Positions 1-7,473 of a stretch of 58,417 nucleotides of DNA are shown piece by piece. The stretch lies in IMG/VR virus record IMGVR_UViG_3300009109_000006, positions 1 to 58,417 of that record; one strand, 5' to 3'. The stretch's first letter is position 1. Each line of letters starts with the position of its first letter. A program made the translations under genes and the position numbers. The notes beneath the pieces were generated by a model. That model was not told the DNA's origin, ran no database searches, and saw nothing but the letters and a program-made list of their open reading frames with translations. This stretch comes from a virus.

Positions 1-119
1 CACTCACACGGTGGCCGATTCAGCGGCAAGGCCAACCAACTCCTTTTCGATATGGCGCACCATGCCCCGCACATCCCCAACCACAACGCCTGTCTCACAG
101 CCGTTCCAGGGCGGCGACT
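1..119. repeat. Terminal direct repeat, left copy (assembly overlap)
   Basis: These 119 bases are identical to 58299-58417. An exact end overlap of this size is what a circularly closed assembly leaves, so the molecule is circular in the data or circularly permuted in the virion. It lies inside the VWA gene, not in a typical terminus. Confidence 0.95.
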
Positions 120-1959
120 GACGAGCGAGGTCGTCGTGACGCGCAGCGTTCCACTTACGATCATCTGTCGATGCAAGATAGATGAGGTGAGTGCTGACTC
201 CCAGGCTGCGAATGTCTCGCACAGCCCTCGTCGCACTGTCCCGCCTGAACCAGTCGCCGTCCGTGATGGCGAACATCACCTTGTGCCTTTTGTCGGAAAC
301 CGCAAACACACGGTAAGCCGCTTCCAGTGCGGCGTGTGGCAGTGTGCCGCCAACTACGGGGAAGACAGCCACCTGCTCGCCCGCCGGAGACTCTGCCCTA
401 TACAGCACAGACATCTCGTTGCTGTAGCCAACCACGGTGCAGGGGATGTCCAGCCGGTCACACGATTTCTTGATCGTCCACATAGCCTCGGACGAGGCAA
501 CCATATCTTCACCCATTGACTGCGACTGGTCAAGCAAGACAACAACTTCAATCGAAGTGGCGTCGTCCCCTGCATCTTTCCACTCGTCAAAGACATCAAG
601 GTCCACACCTCTGCTTTGCATCATGGCTTCGATGTTGACTCGCCCACTTGACACTCGCTTCACCCAGGCAGGCTCGGCGTCATATCGCAACTGCGCCATT
701 GCAGTCGTCAAACGGTCGGCAGCAGTTTTGCTCGCCGCCGCAGGAGCCTTTGAGTAGGTAGAAGCGTACTTCTTGCTGCCCGCATTGGTAAGAGCAATTT
801 TCTCCAACTCTCGGGCAGCCTGGATGGTGTCCAGAATGTCGGTGCGAGTGGCGTCAAGCGCCTCGTCCACTGCTTTAGCAGCCTGCTCTTCCAAGGTGTC
901 AGGGGTGGCCGAACCATCTCCTGCGGTGGCAGTAGTCGCCTCGGCTTTCTCTGCCTCAGCATCTTCTTCCTTGTCGCCCATGGGGCACGGCGCACTCTGG
1001 CTGCCACCATCGGCCTCATCATCAGCATCAGCCTGTTCTTGGATACGGCGCTGCTCTTTCACTGACTCAGCACTAGATGCACGCTGATGCTCGTGGCCGT
1101 GCGTGACGTTCGGAACCATGTCCTCAGACCTTTTGTGGGTGTGCGTTTCGGCCTGACGCTCAAACCAGACGGCCAACTCCCGAACCAGTTCTACTGCACG
1201 GTCGCCGTCTGACGGGAACGACAATGAACGGTACTCGTCAATGATCTTCTCCAGCATGGTGGTGTCGGCCTCACCAAATCTGGCTACAGACTTAGCCCTG
1301 GCGCGCTGCCGCATGTCTGCCGGAAGGTAGCGCCGCCCATGAAGAAGCAGGTGCCGCAAGGCCCAGTGATCCTTGGCGTATTCAGGATCGGAAGAAACCG
1401 GCGCTCCCGCGTGGTCCAGAACCCACTGAGCAACAGTCAAGGTGAAGTAGTCGCTTGACACCGGCCAACGAGCCACGAACAGGCGCTCAATCCGCTGGTC
1501 TTCCAGAAGGTTGAAGCACCGCCATGCACTTGGATGATCCTTCGTCAGCCTCCGAATATCGGGGAGGGGCTTGTGAGTGTGGCGCGGCGTATACAGAACG
1601 TGAGCCAACTCGTGGTAGTTCAGCCCTTTGCACGCTGACATCGAACGTACAAGTGCGCTGGCGTTATTCGGAGATAGCACCGTTTGCAGGTGGCTCTTGG
1701 ACAGAAAGATGGTTTCGCCATCTGTCCAGCCGGGTGGGGTAGCACCATCAAACGACCAAGTGATTGGATTGCTGAGTTTCACTGGGACAGTGCGCCCGGC
1801 AACGATGGAGTTGACTTTCGTGAACACAGCAGCGAACGACTCTATGCGAGCCGCCAACTTTGCGTTGGCTAGGCGCTGCTTTGGCGTGAGCGTGGAGTCC
1901 ACGCCCAGCACATCACTGTCGTGGGAGTCCCGATAGCGACGCCTCTTATACCGCTTCAC
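4..1959 (-). CDS. VWA-domain protein, CobT-like partner of an AAA ATPase
   Basis: A 651-residue protein with a C-terminal von Willebrand A domain. The MIDAS metal-site signature DxSxS is visible as DQSQS at residues 477-481. A long acidic, Ala/Glu-rich low-complexity stretch separates the N-terminal half from the VWA part, as in CobT-type proteins. Its start overlaps the stop of the MoxR-type ATPase gene by four bases, so the two are translationally coupled and probably form an ATPase/VWA remodelling pair. Such pairs act as metal chelatase or chaperone machines in bacteria and occur in several phages; the phage substrate is unknown. Confidence 0.88.
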   Translation of the reverse strand: MKRYKRRRYRDSHDSDVLGVDSTLTPKQRLANAKLAARIESFAAVFTKVNSIVAGRTVPVKLSNPITWSFDGATPPGWTDGETIFLSKSHLQTVLSPNNASALVRSMSACKGLNYHELAHVLYTPRHTHKPLPDIRRLTKDHPSAWRCFNLLEDQRIERLFVARWPVSSDYFTLTVAQWVLDHAGAPVSSDPEYAKDHWALRHLLLHGRRYLPADMRQRARAKSVARFGEADTTMLEKIIDEYRSLSFPSDGDRAVELVRELAVWFERQAETHTHKRSEDMVPNVTHGHEHQRASSAESVKEQRRIQEQADADDEADGGSQSAPCPMGDKEEDAEAEKAEATTATAGDGSATPDTLEEQAAKAVDEALDATRTDILDTIQAARELEKIALTNAGSKKYASTYSKAPAAASKTAADRLTTAMAQLRYDAEPAWVKRVSSGRVNIEAMMQSRGVDLDVFDEWKDAGDDATSIEVVVLLDQSQSMGEDMVASSEAMWTIKKSCDRLDIPCTVVGYSNEMSVLYRAESPAGEQVAVFPVVGGTLPHAALEAAYRVFAVSDKRHKVMFAITDGDWFRRDSATRAVRDIRSLGVSTHLIYLASTDDRKWNAARHDDLARQSPPWNGCETGVVVGDVRGMVRHIEKELVGLAAESATV

Positions 1960-2843
1960 TCGCTCACCTCCTCGGTGTTCTCGTTGTTCTGAGTGTCGTC
2001 CTCGCCGAACAGTTCGCTCTTGATGAGCGTGGCTTCCAGCGTGAGAACCTCACGCACCACCACCTGCTCGTCGGGCGAGAAAGAGTTGACGAAGTTGCCC
2101 ATGGCAAAGTCGAAGCCCAGGTTGTCGCTGGTAGCGAACTCCTCAAACTCCAACAGCATGTTGGTGCTGACCGGAGTAGTGAGGTCACCCACGGCGTGGC
2201 GCTCACGCAGCGAGCCTGCCAATGTCAGCAAAGTGTTGCTGGCCACCAGTTCGGCCTCTACGTCTGTCGAATACGGGAACGACAACTTGATGGCAAACCT
2301 GTTCCTGAACGCTTGGTTGAGCGGGCGAGTGCCATGGTAGCCACGATTCATGGTGGCGATGATCTGGCAGTTCGGGTGGGCACGAAGTTCTGTGGGGAAC
2401 GACGACCCTGACGCCTCAGGAATGCTGATGGCACGACGGCGATCCAACAGCGAGTGCAGGTAGACGGAAATCTTGGGAGGCATCATGTTCACCTCGTCCA
2501 AGTAGATGATTCCTCCATGCTCCACGGCCTTCAGGAGATCGCCCGGCACGAAGTCGAACGTGCCGTCGGGCTGGGGGGTCCAGCCGCCAATGAAGTTGCG
2601 TGGCTCCGCTGCCCCGTTGCACGGGATGTTGACCACAGGCAGGCCGACCTCGGCAGCAAAGGCCATGACCAGTGAGGTCTTGGCGCTACCGGTCGGCCCT
2701 TCGATCAGCACGTTGTGCCGCAGGGAGTGTGCCGTGGCGAGGGCGTCCAAATCACGGACACCATCGACTTCACGAGAAACGTAGTCCTCGTAGAAGAAGC
2801 GTTGCGGCACAAGGTGTGCCAGGGGATGGTCGGTGTTAGGCAT
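1956..2843 (-). CDS. MoxR/CobS-like AAA+ ATPase
   Basis: 295 residues with Walker A GPTGSAKT at 49-56 and Walker B IIYLDE at 112-117, followed by the post-Walker-B Asn of MoxR/CobS proteins. It would remodel a client protein together with the downstream VWA protein, whose start overlaps this stop. A purine-rich ribosome site (AGAAAGGAAA) lies upstream of the ATG. A perfect TTGACA sits about 50 bases upstream on the same strand (2890-2895), but I see no convincing -10 at normal spacing, so a promoter here is only possible. Confidence 0.88.
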   Translation of the reverse strand: MPNTDHPLAHLVPQRFFYEDYVSREVDGVRDLDALATAHSLRHNVLIEGPTGSAKTSLVMAFAAEVGLPVVNIPCNGAAEPRNFIGGWTPQPDGTFDFVPGDLLKAVEHGGIIYLDEVNMMPPKISVYLHSLLDRRRAISIPEASGSSFPTELRAHPNCQIIATMNRGYHGTRPLNQAFRNRFAIKLSFPYSTDVEAELVASNTLLTLAGSLRERHAVGDLTTPVSTNMLLEFEEFATSDNLGFDFAMGNFVNSFSPDEQVVVREVLTLEATLIKSELFGEDDTQNNENTEEVSE

Positions 2844-2916
2844 GGAGTGTTTCCTTTCTCCGTTGGGCTAGATGAACACTAGCAGATTGTGTCAATGGTT
2901 GTTGTCATTACTTTCT

Positions 2917-2962
2917 TCGTCCCTGCCCCGGCCTCGCACCGGGGGTGGCTGCTAGTCAGGGG
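2917..2962 (-). other. Structured intergenic element, copy A
   Basis: A GC-rich element directly after the stop of the upstream small gene. On the minus strand it reads CCCCTGACTAG, then a hairpin with stem CCCCGG/CCGGGG, then CAGGGACGA. Almost the same arrangement recurs at 4472-4524 and a looser one at 3642-3695. It could be a terminator, a processing site or a small regulatory RNA fold. Confidence 0.5.
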
Positions 2963-2974
2963 AGTGAGGGCGAA

Positions 2975-3235
2975 TCAGCCGTCCGTGTTCCACGACCGAA
3001 ACGGCTTGTGGTCCACGGTGTACTGAGCGCACTCACAGCCATCTCCCACCGGATGGTTGTGGGAGAGGATGTAGAGGTCGGTGGGCAGGTTGTCGGTTGC
3101 CGCCTTGATCTCCAGTTCCTGTTCGATCATGGCAATGCCGCCAGGGTCGCTGTCGGCATCGACAATCCACTCGTCGTCAAACGATCCGTCCACGACGACC
3201 CAGCACTCGTAGTGCCCTCCGTTGTGGGTGTTCAC
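2975..3235 (-). CDS. Small hypothetical protein
   Basis: 86 residues from a GTG at 3235. I chose this start because AGAAAGGAG precedes it at good spacing and because the GTG overlaps the upstream stop as GTGA. The protein is rich in Asp and His, with no domain I recognise. It is the last member of a chain of three tiny coupled genes. Confidence 0.72.
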   Translation of the reverse strand: MNTHNGGHYECWVVVDGSFDDEWIVDADSDPGGIAMIEQELEIKAATDNLPTDLYILSHNHPVGDGCECAQYTVDHKPFRSWNTDG

Positions 3236-3441
3236 GCCGTCTCCTTTCTGTCGGTCAGTCGGTCCACGACCATGAGGCCGTGTGCCTTGGTGCAACGGTC
3301 GCAGTAGTAGTCGCCGTGCCCCTCGTAGAAGTCATCGAAGGCGTACACCGTGGCGACGTTCACGCACCGCTCGTCGGCCTTGGGCACCCAGCCTCCTTGG
3401 CATGGCCTGCCGTGATCCGTGTGAGTGATGGTGTTCTTCAC
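3232..3441 (-). CDS. Small putative zinc-binding protein
   Basis: 69 residues from a GTG at 3441 (a second GTG lies two codons upstream). GGGGAG precedes the chosen start by five bases. The protein has a CxxC pair (YCDRC) and further Cys, so a zinc ribbon is likely; the function is unknown. It overlaps both neighbours by GTGA junctions (3441-3438 and 3235-3232). Confidence 0.7.
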   Translation of the reverse strand: MKNTITHTDHGRPCQGGWVPKADERCVNVATVYAFDDFYEGHGDYYCDRCTKAHGLMVVDRLTDRKETA

Positions 3442-3611
3442 TTGCACTCCCCACGGTGGTTGTCGAACTCAGCAACAACCTCACGGTCAGTGTCGTGCCA
3501 CCGGGCTGTCTGCCACCCGCAGGCGCAGATGCCACCATGGTGGTCGCCAAAATCAACGAACCGAAGGGCGTGGAGCGGTGTCCATGTTGAGTTGATGGAT
3601 GGAGTTTTCAT
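3438..3611 (-). CDS. Tiny protein with CACGW motif
   Basis: 57 residues. ATG at 3611 follows AGAGAGGAACCCA, and the stop overlaps the next start as GTGA. It carries a CACGW motif and a C-terminal Cys, the layout of small zinc-binding proteins frequent in actinophages. Function unknown. Its presence explains the otherwise empty space before the next gene. Confidence 0.68.
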   Translation of the reverse strand: MKTPSINSTWTPLHALRFVDFGDHHGGICACGWQTARWHDTDREVVAEFDNHRGECK

Positions 3612-3641
3612 TGGGTTCCTCTCTCTGTTTGTCGTTCATCA

Positions 3642-3695
3642 CTTAGTCCCCTGCCCCGTCGTGAGCGGGGTGCCCGGCAGACCGGGACAGGGGGG
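3642..3695 (-). other. Structured intergenic element, copy B (divergent)
   Basis: Two consecutive short hairpins (CCCGG/CCGGG and CCCCG/CGGGG) followed by CAGGGGACTA on the minus strand, again between a stop and the next gene. It resembles the elements at 2917-2962 and 4472-4524 in position and in its CACCCC-hairpin-GGGGCAGGGGAC core, but is less alike. Confidence 0.4.
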
Positions 3696-3716
3696 TTGGT
3701 TCGGCGAGGGGTCAGA

Positions 3717-3932
3717 TCACTGCTCGTCCTCGCACCCGAGGCAGTCATCGGCGCACCGCTGGTCCGGGTCCTCGTGCCGCTCGTATTCGGCGTCCTCCGC
3801 GTTAAGTGCGCCGAAGTGTCCGATGACCAACTGGTACTCCTCGTACTCCTCCCAGAAGGCTTCTCCGGGCTCGTGGACGTACTCCGTGCCGAGGGGCTCT
3901 CCGGCTTCATTGGTGACGACGGTGTATGGCAT
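3717..3932 (-). CDS. Small acidic hypothetical protein
   Basis: 71 residues from ATG 3932, which follows AAGGAG at seven bases; an in-frame ATG at 3947 has no such site. The protein is very acidic, with a C-terminal Cys-rich end (CADDCLGC). No family recognised. Confidence 0.72.
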   Translation of the reverse strand: MPYTVVTNEAGEPLGTEYVHEPGEAFWEEYEEYQLVIGHFGALNAEDAEYERHEDPDQRCADDCLGCEDEQ

Positions 3933-4008
3933 GTCTTGCTCCTTCATGGTGGTTTTCGTCGATGTCTACCCATTCGACCTTACGGTCGCCTCTGATTACG
4001 CTGATCAT
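3907..4008 (-). CDS. Possible micro-protein, 33 residues
   Basis: An ATG at 4008 overlaps the stop of the DUF3846-like gene as ATGA and opens a 33-codon frame that ends 26 bases inside the next gene. The coupling argues for translation, the short length against. It could merely carry ribosomes to the next start. Confidence 0.35.
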   Translation of the reverse strand: MISVIRGDRKVEWVDIDENHHEGARHAIHRRHQ

Positions 4009-4451
4009 GCTCGGGCCTCCATGTAGATCCGGCGGGACTCGTCCATCCGGGCGGCGCACTCAGCGACGGTCCACTCCACGCGGTGGTGGTATGGGCTGCC
4101 GTCGGCAGGCATCAACTCCAGACCGTTGCCGATCTCGTTGAGGATGAAACCCTCCGGGCACGGGACGGTGATGTTGCCGTCGTCGGTGGCCTTCTCGCCA
4201 GCGAACACGACCGGGCCGACCAACTTGTGGGCGTATCCGGTCCACTGGCGAGCGATCATGGAACCGACGAGGTTCAGGGTGAAGTCCTGACGCATCAGCC
4301 CCTCCTCGTTGACCCACGCCACGACGCCTCCGGGGAGATCGACTGCTTCGATGTAGCCGTCCACCAGAGTGGACAGGTCCGCGTAGGTGTCGTCGGTGGG
4401 GACGACGCGGAAGGCGTCGCCGTTGTCGTTGATTACGAGGTAGTTCTTCAT
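4005..4451 (-). CDS. DUF3846-like protein
   Basis: 148 residues. The pattern LVDGYIEAVDLPGGVVAWVNEEG, then NLVGSMIA and a downstream GPVVFAG, is the layout of the DUF3846 family, common in actinobacterial and phage plasmid-type regions and of unknown function. ATG follows CAAGGAGACACC. It sits in the early-looking small-gene operon. Confidence 0.75.
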   Translation of the reverse strand: MKNYLVINDNGDAFRVVPTDDTYADLSTLVDGYIEAVDLPGGVVAWVNEEGLMRQDFTLNLVGSMIARQWTGYAHKLVGPVVFAGEKATDDGNITVPCPEGFILNEIGNGLELMPADGSPYHHRVEWTVAECAARMDESRRIYMEARA

Positions 4452-4471
4452 GGTGTCTCCTTGTTGGTGGT

Positions 4472-4524
4472 TGGTAGTCGTCCCCGCCCTGGGCTTGCAC
4501 CAGGGTGCCGACTAGTCGGGGGGC
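4472..4524 (-). other. Structured intergenic element, copy C
   Basis: Directly after the stop at 4526. It reads on minus CCCCCCGACTAG, a hairpin with stem CCCTGG/CCAGGG, then CGGGGACGA, matching copy A (2917-2962) in order and in most bases. It lies just upstream of the ribosome site of the DUF3846-like gene. Confidence 0.5.
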
Positions 4525-4525
4525 G

Positions 4526-4867
4526 CTAGCAGCGTGCTGGGGTGACCTTCCTAGCCACCTTGGTGACTCGCTCTCCCCAGAACGTGTGCGCTGCAACGCA
4601 ACGGGACGCCGACGGCGTGCCCTCTACGTTGTACGGTCCATGGCAATGGACTTGGACACGGCCATCCGGTGTGGTGTCAGCCGAACGGAACTTGAACCAG
4701 CCCCTCTTGCCGCTCACCCGGAATAGCCGACCGGCAACCAGCGGGAGGCAACCGTCCAGGCGAAGTTCCTCGTGGAACTTCCACCCTGCCGCCTCCTTGG
4801 CTGCACGCTGTTCGGCATGGCACTGGCGCAGCGCCTTGGCCGCAGTAGCCGTAGCCTTTGGTGCCAT
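4526..4867 (-). CDS. Basic hypothetical protein
   Basis: 113 residues from ATG 4867, preceded by AAAGGAGTGATGAT. The protein is basic and Ala/Lys-rich at the N terminus, with a central WFKFRSAD segment. No family recognised. It is the first gene after the structured RNA block. Confidence 0.75.
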   Translation of the reverse strand: MAPKATATAAKALRQCHAEQRAAKEAAGWKFHEELRLDGCLPLVAGRLFRVSGKRGWFKFRSADTTPDGRVQVHCHGPYNVEGTPSASRCVAAHTFWGERVTKVARKVTPARC

Positions 4868-4925
4868 ATCATCACTCCTTTCAGGTCCGAACATTGAAGG
4901 CTGTTCGATGAGCCTGTAGGTCAGT

Positions 4926-4984
4926 GAGAGAGCAGTGCCAGGAGGACACACACAAGAACGGGACCACTTGGTCACTGCTCTCTC
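4926..4984 (-). repeat. Long hairpin downstream of the tRNA-like domain
   Basis: A perfect 12-bp inverted repeat (GAGAGAGCAGTG at 4926-4937 against 4973-4984) enclosing 35 bases. It begins four bases after the tRNA-like 3' end. No U-run follows, so a processing or 3'-protection element is as likely as a terminator. Confidence 0.6.
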
Positions 4985-4987
4985 TTG

Positions 4988-5066
4988 TGGAGGTGCGGGG
5001 AATCGAACCCCGGTCCATTGAGGTCCGTGTACGGCTTTACTCAATGTCGATGCCAATGCCACCCCC
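4988..5066 (-). ncRNA. tmRNA-like tRNA domain without an mRNA-like domain
   Basis: A 79-nt fold on the minus strand. The 5' GGGGGTG pairs with 3' CACCTCC to form a 7-bp acceptor stem; discriminator A is at 4988. The T arm is CGGGG-TTCGATT-CCCCG. There is no D stem; instead the 5' side reads TTGGCATCGAC, aligned with the tmRNA D-loop TGGATTCGAC, and the helix CATTGAG/CTCAATG stands where tmRNA helix P2 would be. In a real tmRNA about 250-300 nt with the tag frame follow P2; here only 17 nt close it. No CCA is encoded (the 3' side reads CCACAAG). It is not a normal tRNA, as there is no 5-bp anticodon arm with a 7-base loop. Confidence 0.65.
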
Positions 5067-5769
5067 GTGTGACCAGCCATTGCTGGCTGGTCGGGGTTTT
5101 TACGCTTGAGATGCCTGCTAGTACAGCGGGGTGCCGCTTGGGTTTTGCCAAGCCTTGGCACTGCTGGCGAGCCAGACAAACAGCACGATGCCAACGTGCT
5201 TTCCCTCACCAGGGATGTCTGCTTTGCAGGAGTTCAGTCCACTGACGGGGTACGGGTAGCGATCCTTGCTCGGCGCTAGGGAGTGTGTACTCCCTGCCGC
5301 TCACCTAAACATCCTGCTGGCTGAGTGGCTTGGGGGACAGCGTGCCTCGGTGACGGTTGGACAACCGCCGCTCAAACGAGCGGGGACGCAGAATGCTGGC
5401 TCCAAGTTCTCTAGCGGCAGGCTCAGTGAGCGTTGCGCCTCTACAGCGAACTGGGGGTATGCAGAGTCGGGACCAGACTCCATGGATGGGCAGGCGTTTC
5501 AATAGCCTCCCGGCCCCATGGCCCCTGGACGAACTCAGATTTGGAAAGAAGCGCAGATGCCACCCCTGGTCCTTGGCTGCTGGCCGCAAGCCCGGTCCTG
5601 CTTTCGGACGCTGGGTTGGTTCCCGCTATGGTCGGCACCTTGATGGTCCGGTCCCACCCTCCCCCGTAGGGGAGGCTGCCCTAGTCGCTTCGCCTGGCTT
5701 GATGTCCTGGCCGCATCTCCCGGTGTTCCCGGTGAGGCATCTGTTGGTTTTCAAGCGCCCGTTGGGCGC
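5067..5769 (-). ncRNA. Large structured non-coding RNA candidate
   Basis: About 0.7 kb without a convincing gene but full of perfect hairpins when read on minus: AGCGCCC/GGGCGCT (5754-5770), CCTCCCC/GGGGAGG (5658-5675), CCGCTC/GAGCGG (5379-5394), GGTTG/CAACC (5356-5367), GGGAGT/ACTCCC (5280-5295), AGCACG/CGTGCT (5182-5200), a nested GTGCC..GCTTGG/CCAAGC..GGCAC (about 5131-5161) and ACCAGCC/GGCTGGT (5072-5091). It starts at a good promoter and runs into the tRNA-like domain at 4988-5066. Size, complexity, phage origin and a tRNA-like neighbour recall the giant phage RNAs GOLLD and ROOL; I cannot confirm a family match. Confidence 0.6.
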
Positions 5770-5775
5770 TCACCC

Positions 5776-5804
5776 ATTCTAGCACACTCTGTCATGGGTA
5801 TCAA
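5776..5804 (-). promoter_or_regulatory. Sigma70-type promoter for the structured RNA
   Basis: On minus: -35 TTGATA (5804-5799), 17-bp spacer, -10 TAGAAT (5781-5776). Each hexamer differs from consensus by one base. The predicted start near 5769 places the first hairpin at the very 5' end of the transcript. Confidence 0.7.
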
Positions 5805-5905
5805 ATCATTGGCGTAGGGGGCAGTGGCCAGAGACACCATGGAGTCCACCTGCACTGCCCGCCCCACGGGTATAGTCGCCCAACCCAACTCAACAGGAGG
5901 ACTAG

Positions 5906-6202
5906 ATGCTCGGCTGTACCGTTGCCCGCTACCGACCGACTCGCCATGCCCGCTCGGCTGTTCGCTCATTTGAGCGAAGGGTTCAGGCTTGCTATCAGAA
6001 GAAAGGGCAGCACGTTGTACCAGCACTTTGCCGCCCTATTGCCTGCAAAAAGAACGATGGCTGCCAGAGGCATTTCTGGGAAATGAGACACCAACAAACT
6101 GCTGCTTCCAAACGGGTTGGATTGCCGGATACTTTCTGGGCGGCTGCTGCAAAAAGCGCCAGGGCGCTTAGCATTACTATTACTACTACTGAAAAGAAGT
6201 AG
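5906..6202 (+). CDS. Hypothetical basic protein
   Basis: 98 residues from an ATG preceded by AGGAGGACTAG, the best ribosome site in this intergenic region. The protein is Arg/Lys-rich with several Cys and has no recognised domain; its C-terminal ITITTTEKK is unusual. The stop overlaps the helicase start (TAGTG). Position suggests a helicase leader or replication accessory. Some doubt remains because the composition is odd. A weak TATAGT -10-like site lies at about 5870. Confidence 0.5.
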   Translation: MLGCTVARYRPTRHARSAVRSFERRVQACYQKKGQHVVPALCRPIACKKNDGCQRHFWEMRHQQTAASKRVGLPDTFWAAAAKSARALSITITTTEKK

Positions 6203-7473
6203 TGGTGTCTGGAAAAGATGAAGTTCTGTTTCTTTCAGCAGTCCTCAGACAAGGAGATGTAGTAACCCCTCTAGGCTCTGGCGTTACAAAGCATTGGTTC
6301 CACTCCTACCAAGATGAGTGGGAGTGGGTTGACTCTTATGTAAAGAGGCACCGTAAGTGCCCCTCCAAAACTCTCTTTAGAGACAGGTTCCCTGGGTTCA
6401 CTATTCTCAAATCAGATGACGTTGAATACACCATCAACCAACTGAGGGCCTCTCATATCAGGTTCTCTTTGATCGACACTGTTGACGACGTTCTGGAAAG
6501 ACTAAAAGATAGTGAAGACCCTTCTGGGGTTCTTGATTCTGCCTACCAAAGCCTGGCTTCGATTCAACTAGATGCTCATGGCGGGCAAAACGAAAGTGAG
6601 ATCATCTCCGACTGGGAAGGGACATTTTCAGAAGTTGCTCGCCGTTACGAACGGATGCAGGCCCGTGGTATGGCTGGGGTGCCTACGGGTTTTGCCACAC
6701 TGGACCTGCTAACCGGTGGCCCTCAGCCCGGCGACTACTGGATTGTGGCTGCCCGCCTCGGGCAAGGCAAGACATGGACGCTGATTCGTATGGCCTGTGC
6801 AGCCCTGTACGGCGAAGCCGTTGTTCAATACGATGCCTTAGAGCAGTCACGGGCACAGATTGCCATGAGGTGCCACACGTTCCTGTCTAGCCAGTACGGA
6901 ACTGAAGTGTTCAAGTCCATGGACCTGATGCACGGCAAGAACTTTGACCTTGTGGCATACAAGCGATTCTTGAAAGAGTTGAGCGGGAAACTGGATGGTC
7001 GTCTTGTGGTTGATGACACTTCCAGGGGGCGAGTCAGCCCGTCATCCATCGCTGCTCAGATTGAGCGCAATCGGCCGGACATCGTGTTCATCGACTACCT
7101 CACGCTTATGAACGCAGGCGGGGACGACTGGCGGGCCATGGCCGAACTCTCAGGTGAGATCAAGGGCATTGCCATGCGGTACGAGGTGCCCATCGTTGCA
7201 GCGGCTCAAATCAACCGCATGGCGATAGGCAATGATGTTCCTGGGGCTGAGCACTTGGCGGCTTCGGATGCGATTGGGCAGGACGCTGATGCCGTGGTCA
7301 CGATGCGGCAGATGAGCCAGCGTGTCATCAAAATGAAACTTGCCAAGTTTCGGCACGGAATGGACGGGCAGGCTTGGTTCAACGAGTTCTCCCCGAACAC
7401 CGGGCGGTTTGAGGAGATCAACGGCGATGACGCCAAAGACCTCATGGACGAAGACCGTGCCAACGCCGACTGA
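6202..7473 (+). CDS. DnaB-like replicative helicase
   Basis: 423 residues. The C-terminal RecA-type core has Walker A GQGKT at 187-191, Walker B DIVFIDYL at 293-300 and the downstream AAAQINRM sensor segment typical of DnaB. A reduced N-terminal domain precedes it. It would unwind DNA at the phage fork, together with the primase that follows and the phage DnaE. GTG at 6202 overlaps the preceding stop; a GTG at 6205 is equally possible. Confidence 0.9.
   Translation: MVSGKDEVLFLSAVLRQGDVVTPLGSGVTKHWFHSYQDEWEWVDSYVKRHRKCPSKTLFRDRFPGFTILKSDDVEYTINQLRASHIRFSLIDTVDDVLERLKDSEDPSGVLDSAYQSLASIQLDAHGGQNESEIISDWEGTFSEVARRYERMQARGMAGVPTGFATLDLLTGGPQPGDYWIVAARLGQGKTWTLIRMACAALYGEAVVQYDALEQSRAQIAMRCHTFLSSQYGTEVFKSMDLMHGKNFDLVAYKRFLKELSGKLDGRLVVDDTSRGRVSPSSIAAQIERNRPDIVFIDYLTLMNAGGDDWRAMAELSGEIKGIAMRYEVPIVAAAQINRMAIGNDVPGAEHLAASDAIGQDADAVVTMRQMSQRVIKMKLAKFRHGMDGQAWFNEFSPNTGRFEEINGDDAKDLMDEDRANAD

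Noticed and set aside
52-1936. Several plus-strand frames of 60-155 codons opposite the VWA gene
   Set aside because: They are antisense shadows of a well-supported gene, with no ribosome site and no domain.
4988-5066. An ordinary tRNA gene
   Set aside because: No D stem, no 5+7+5 anticodon arm; the D-loop and P2-like helix match tmRNA instead.
5301-5638. Short minus and plus frames inside the structured RNA block
   Set aside because: No ribosome sites, composition unlike neighbouring genes, and the hairpins explain the sequence better.
4988-5769. A full tmRNA with a tag reading frame
   Set aside because: 5' and 3' parts of the tRNA-like domain are only 17 nt apart, so no mRNA-like domain is enclosed. 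I found no permuted partner carrying a tag frame.
5067-5769. RNase P RNA
   Set aside because: I could not find its conserved blocks (such as GAGGAAAGTC) on either strand.
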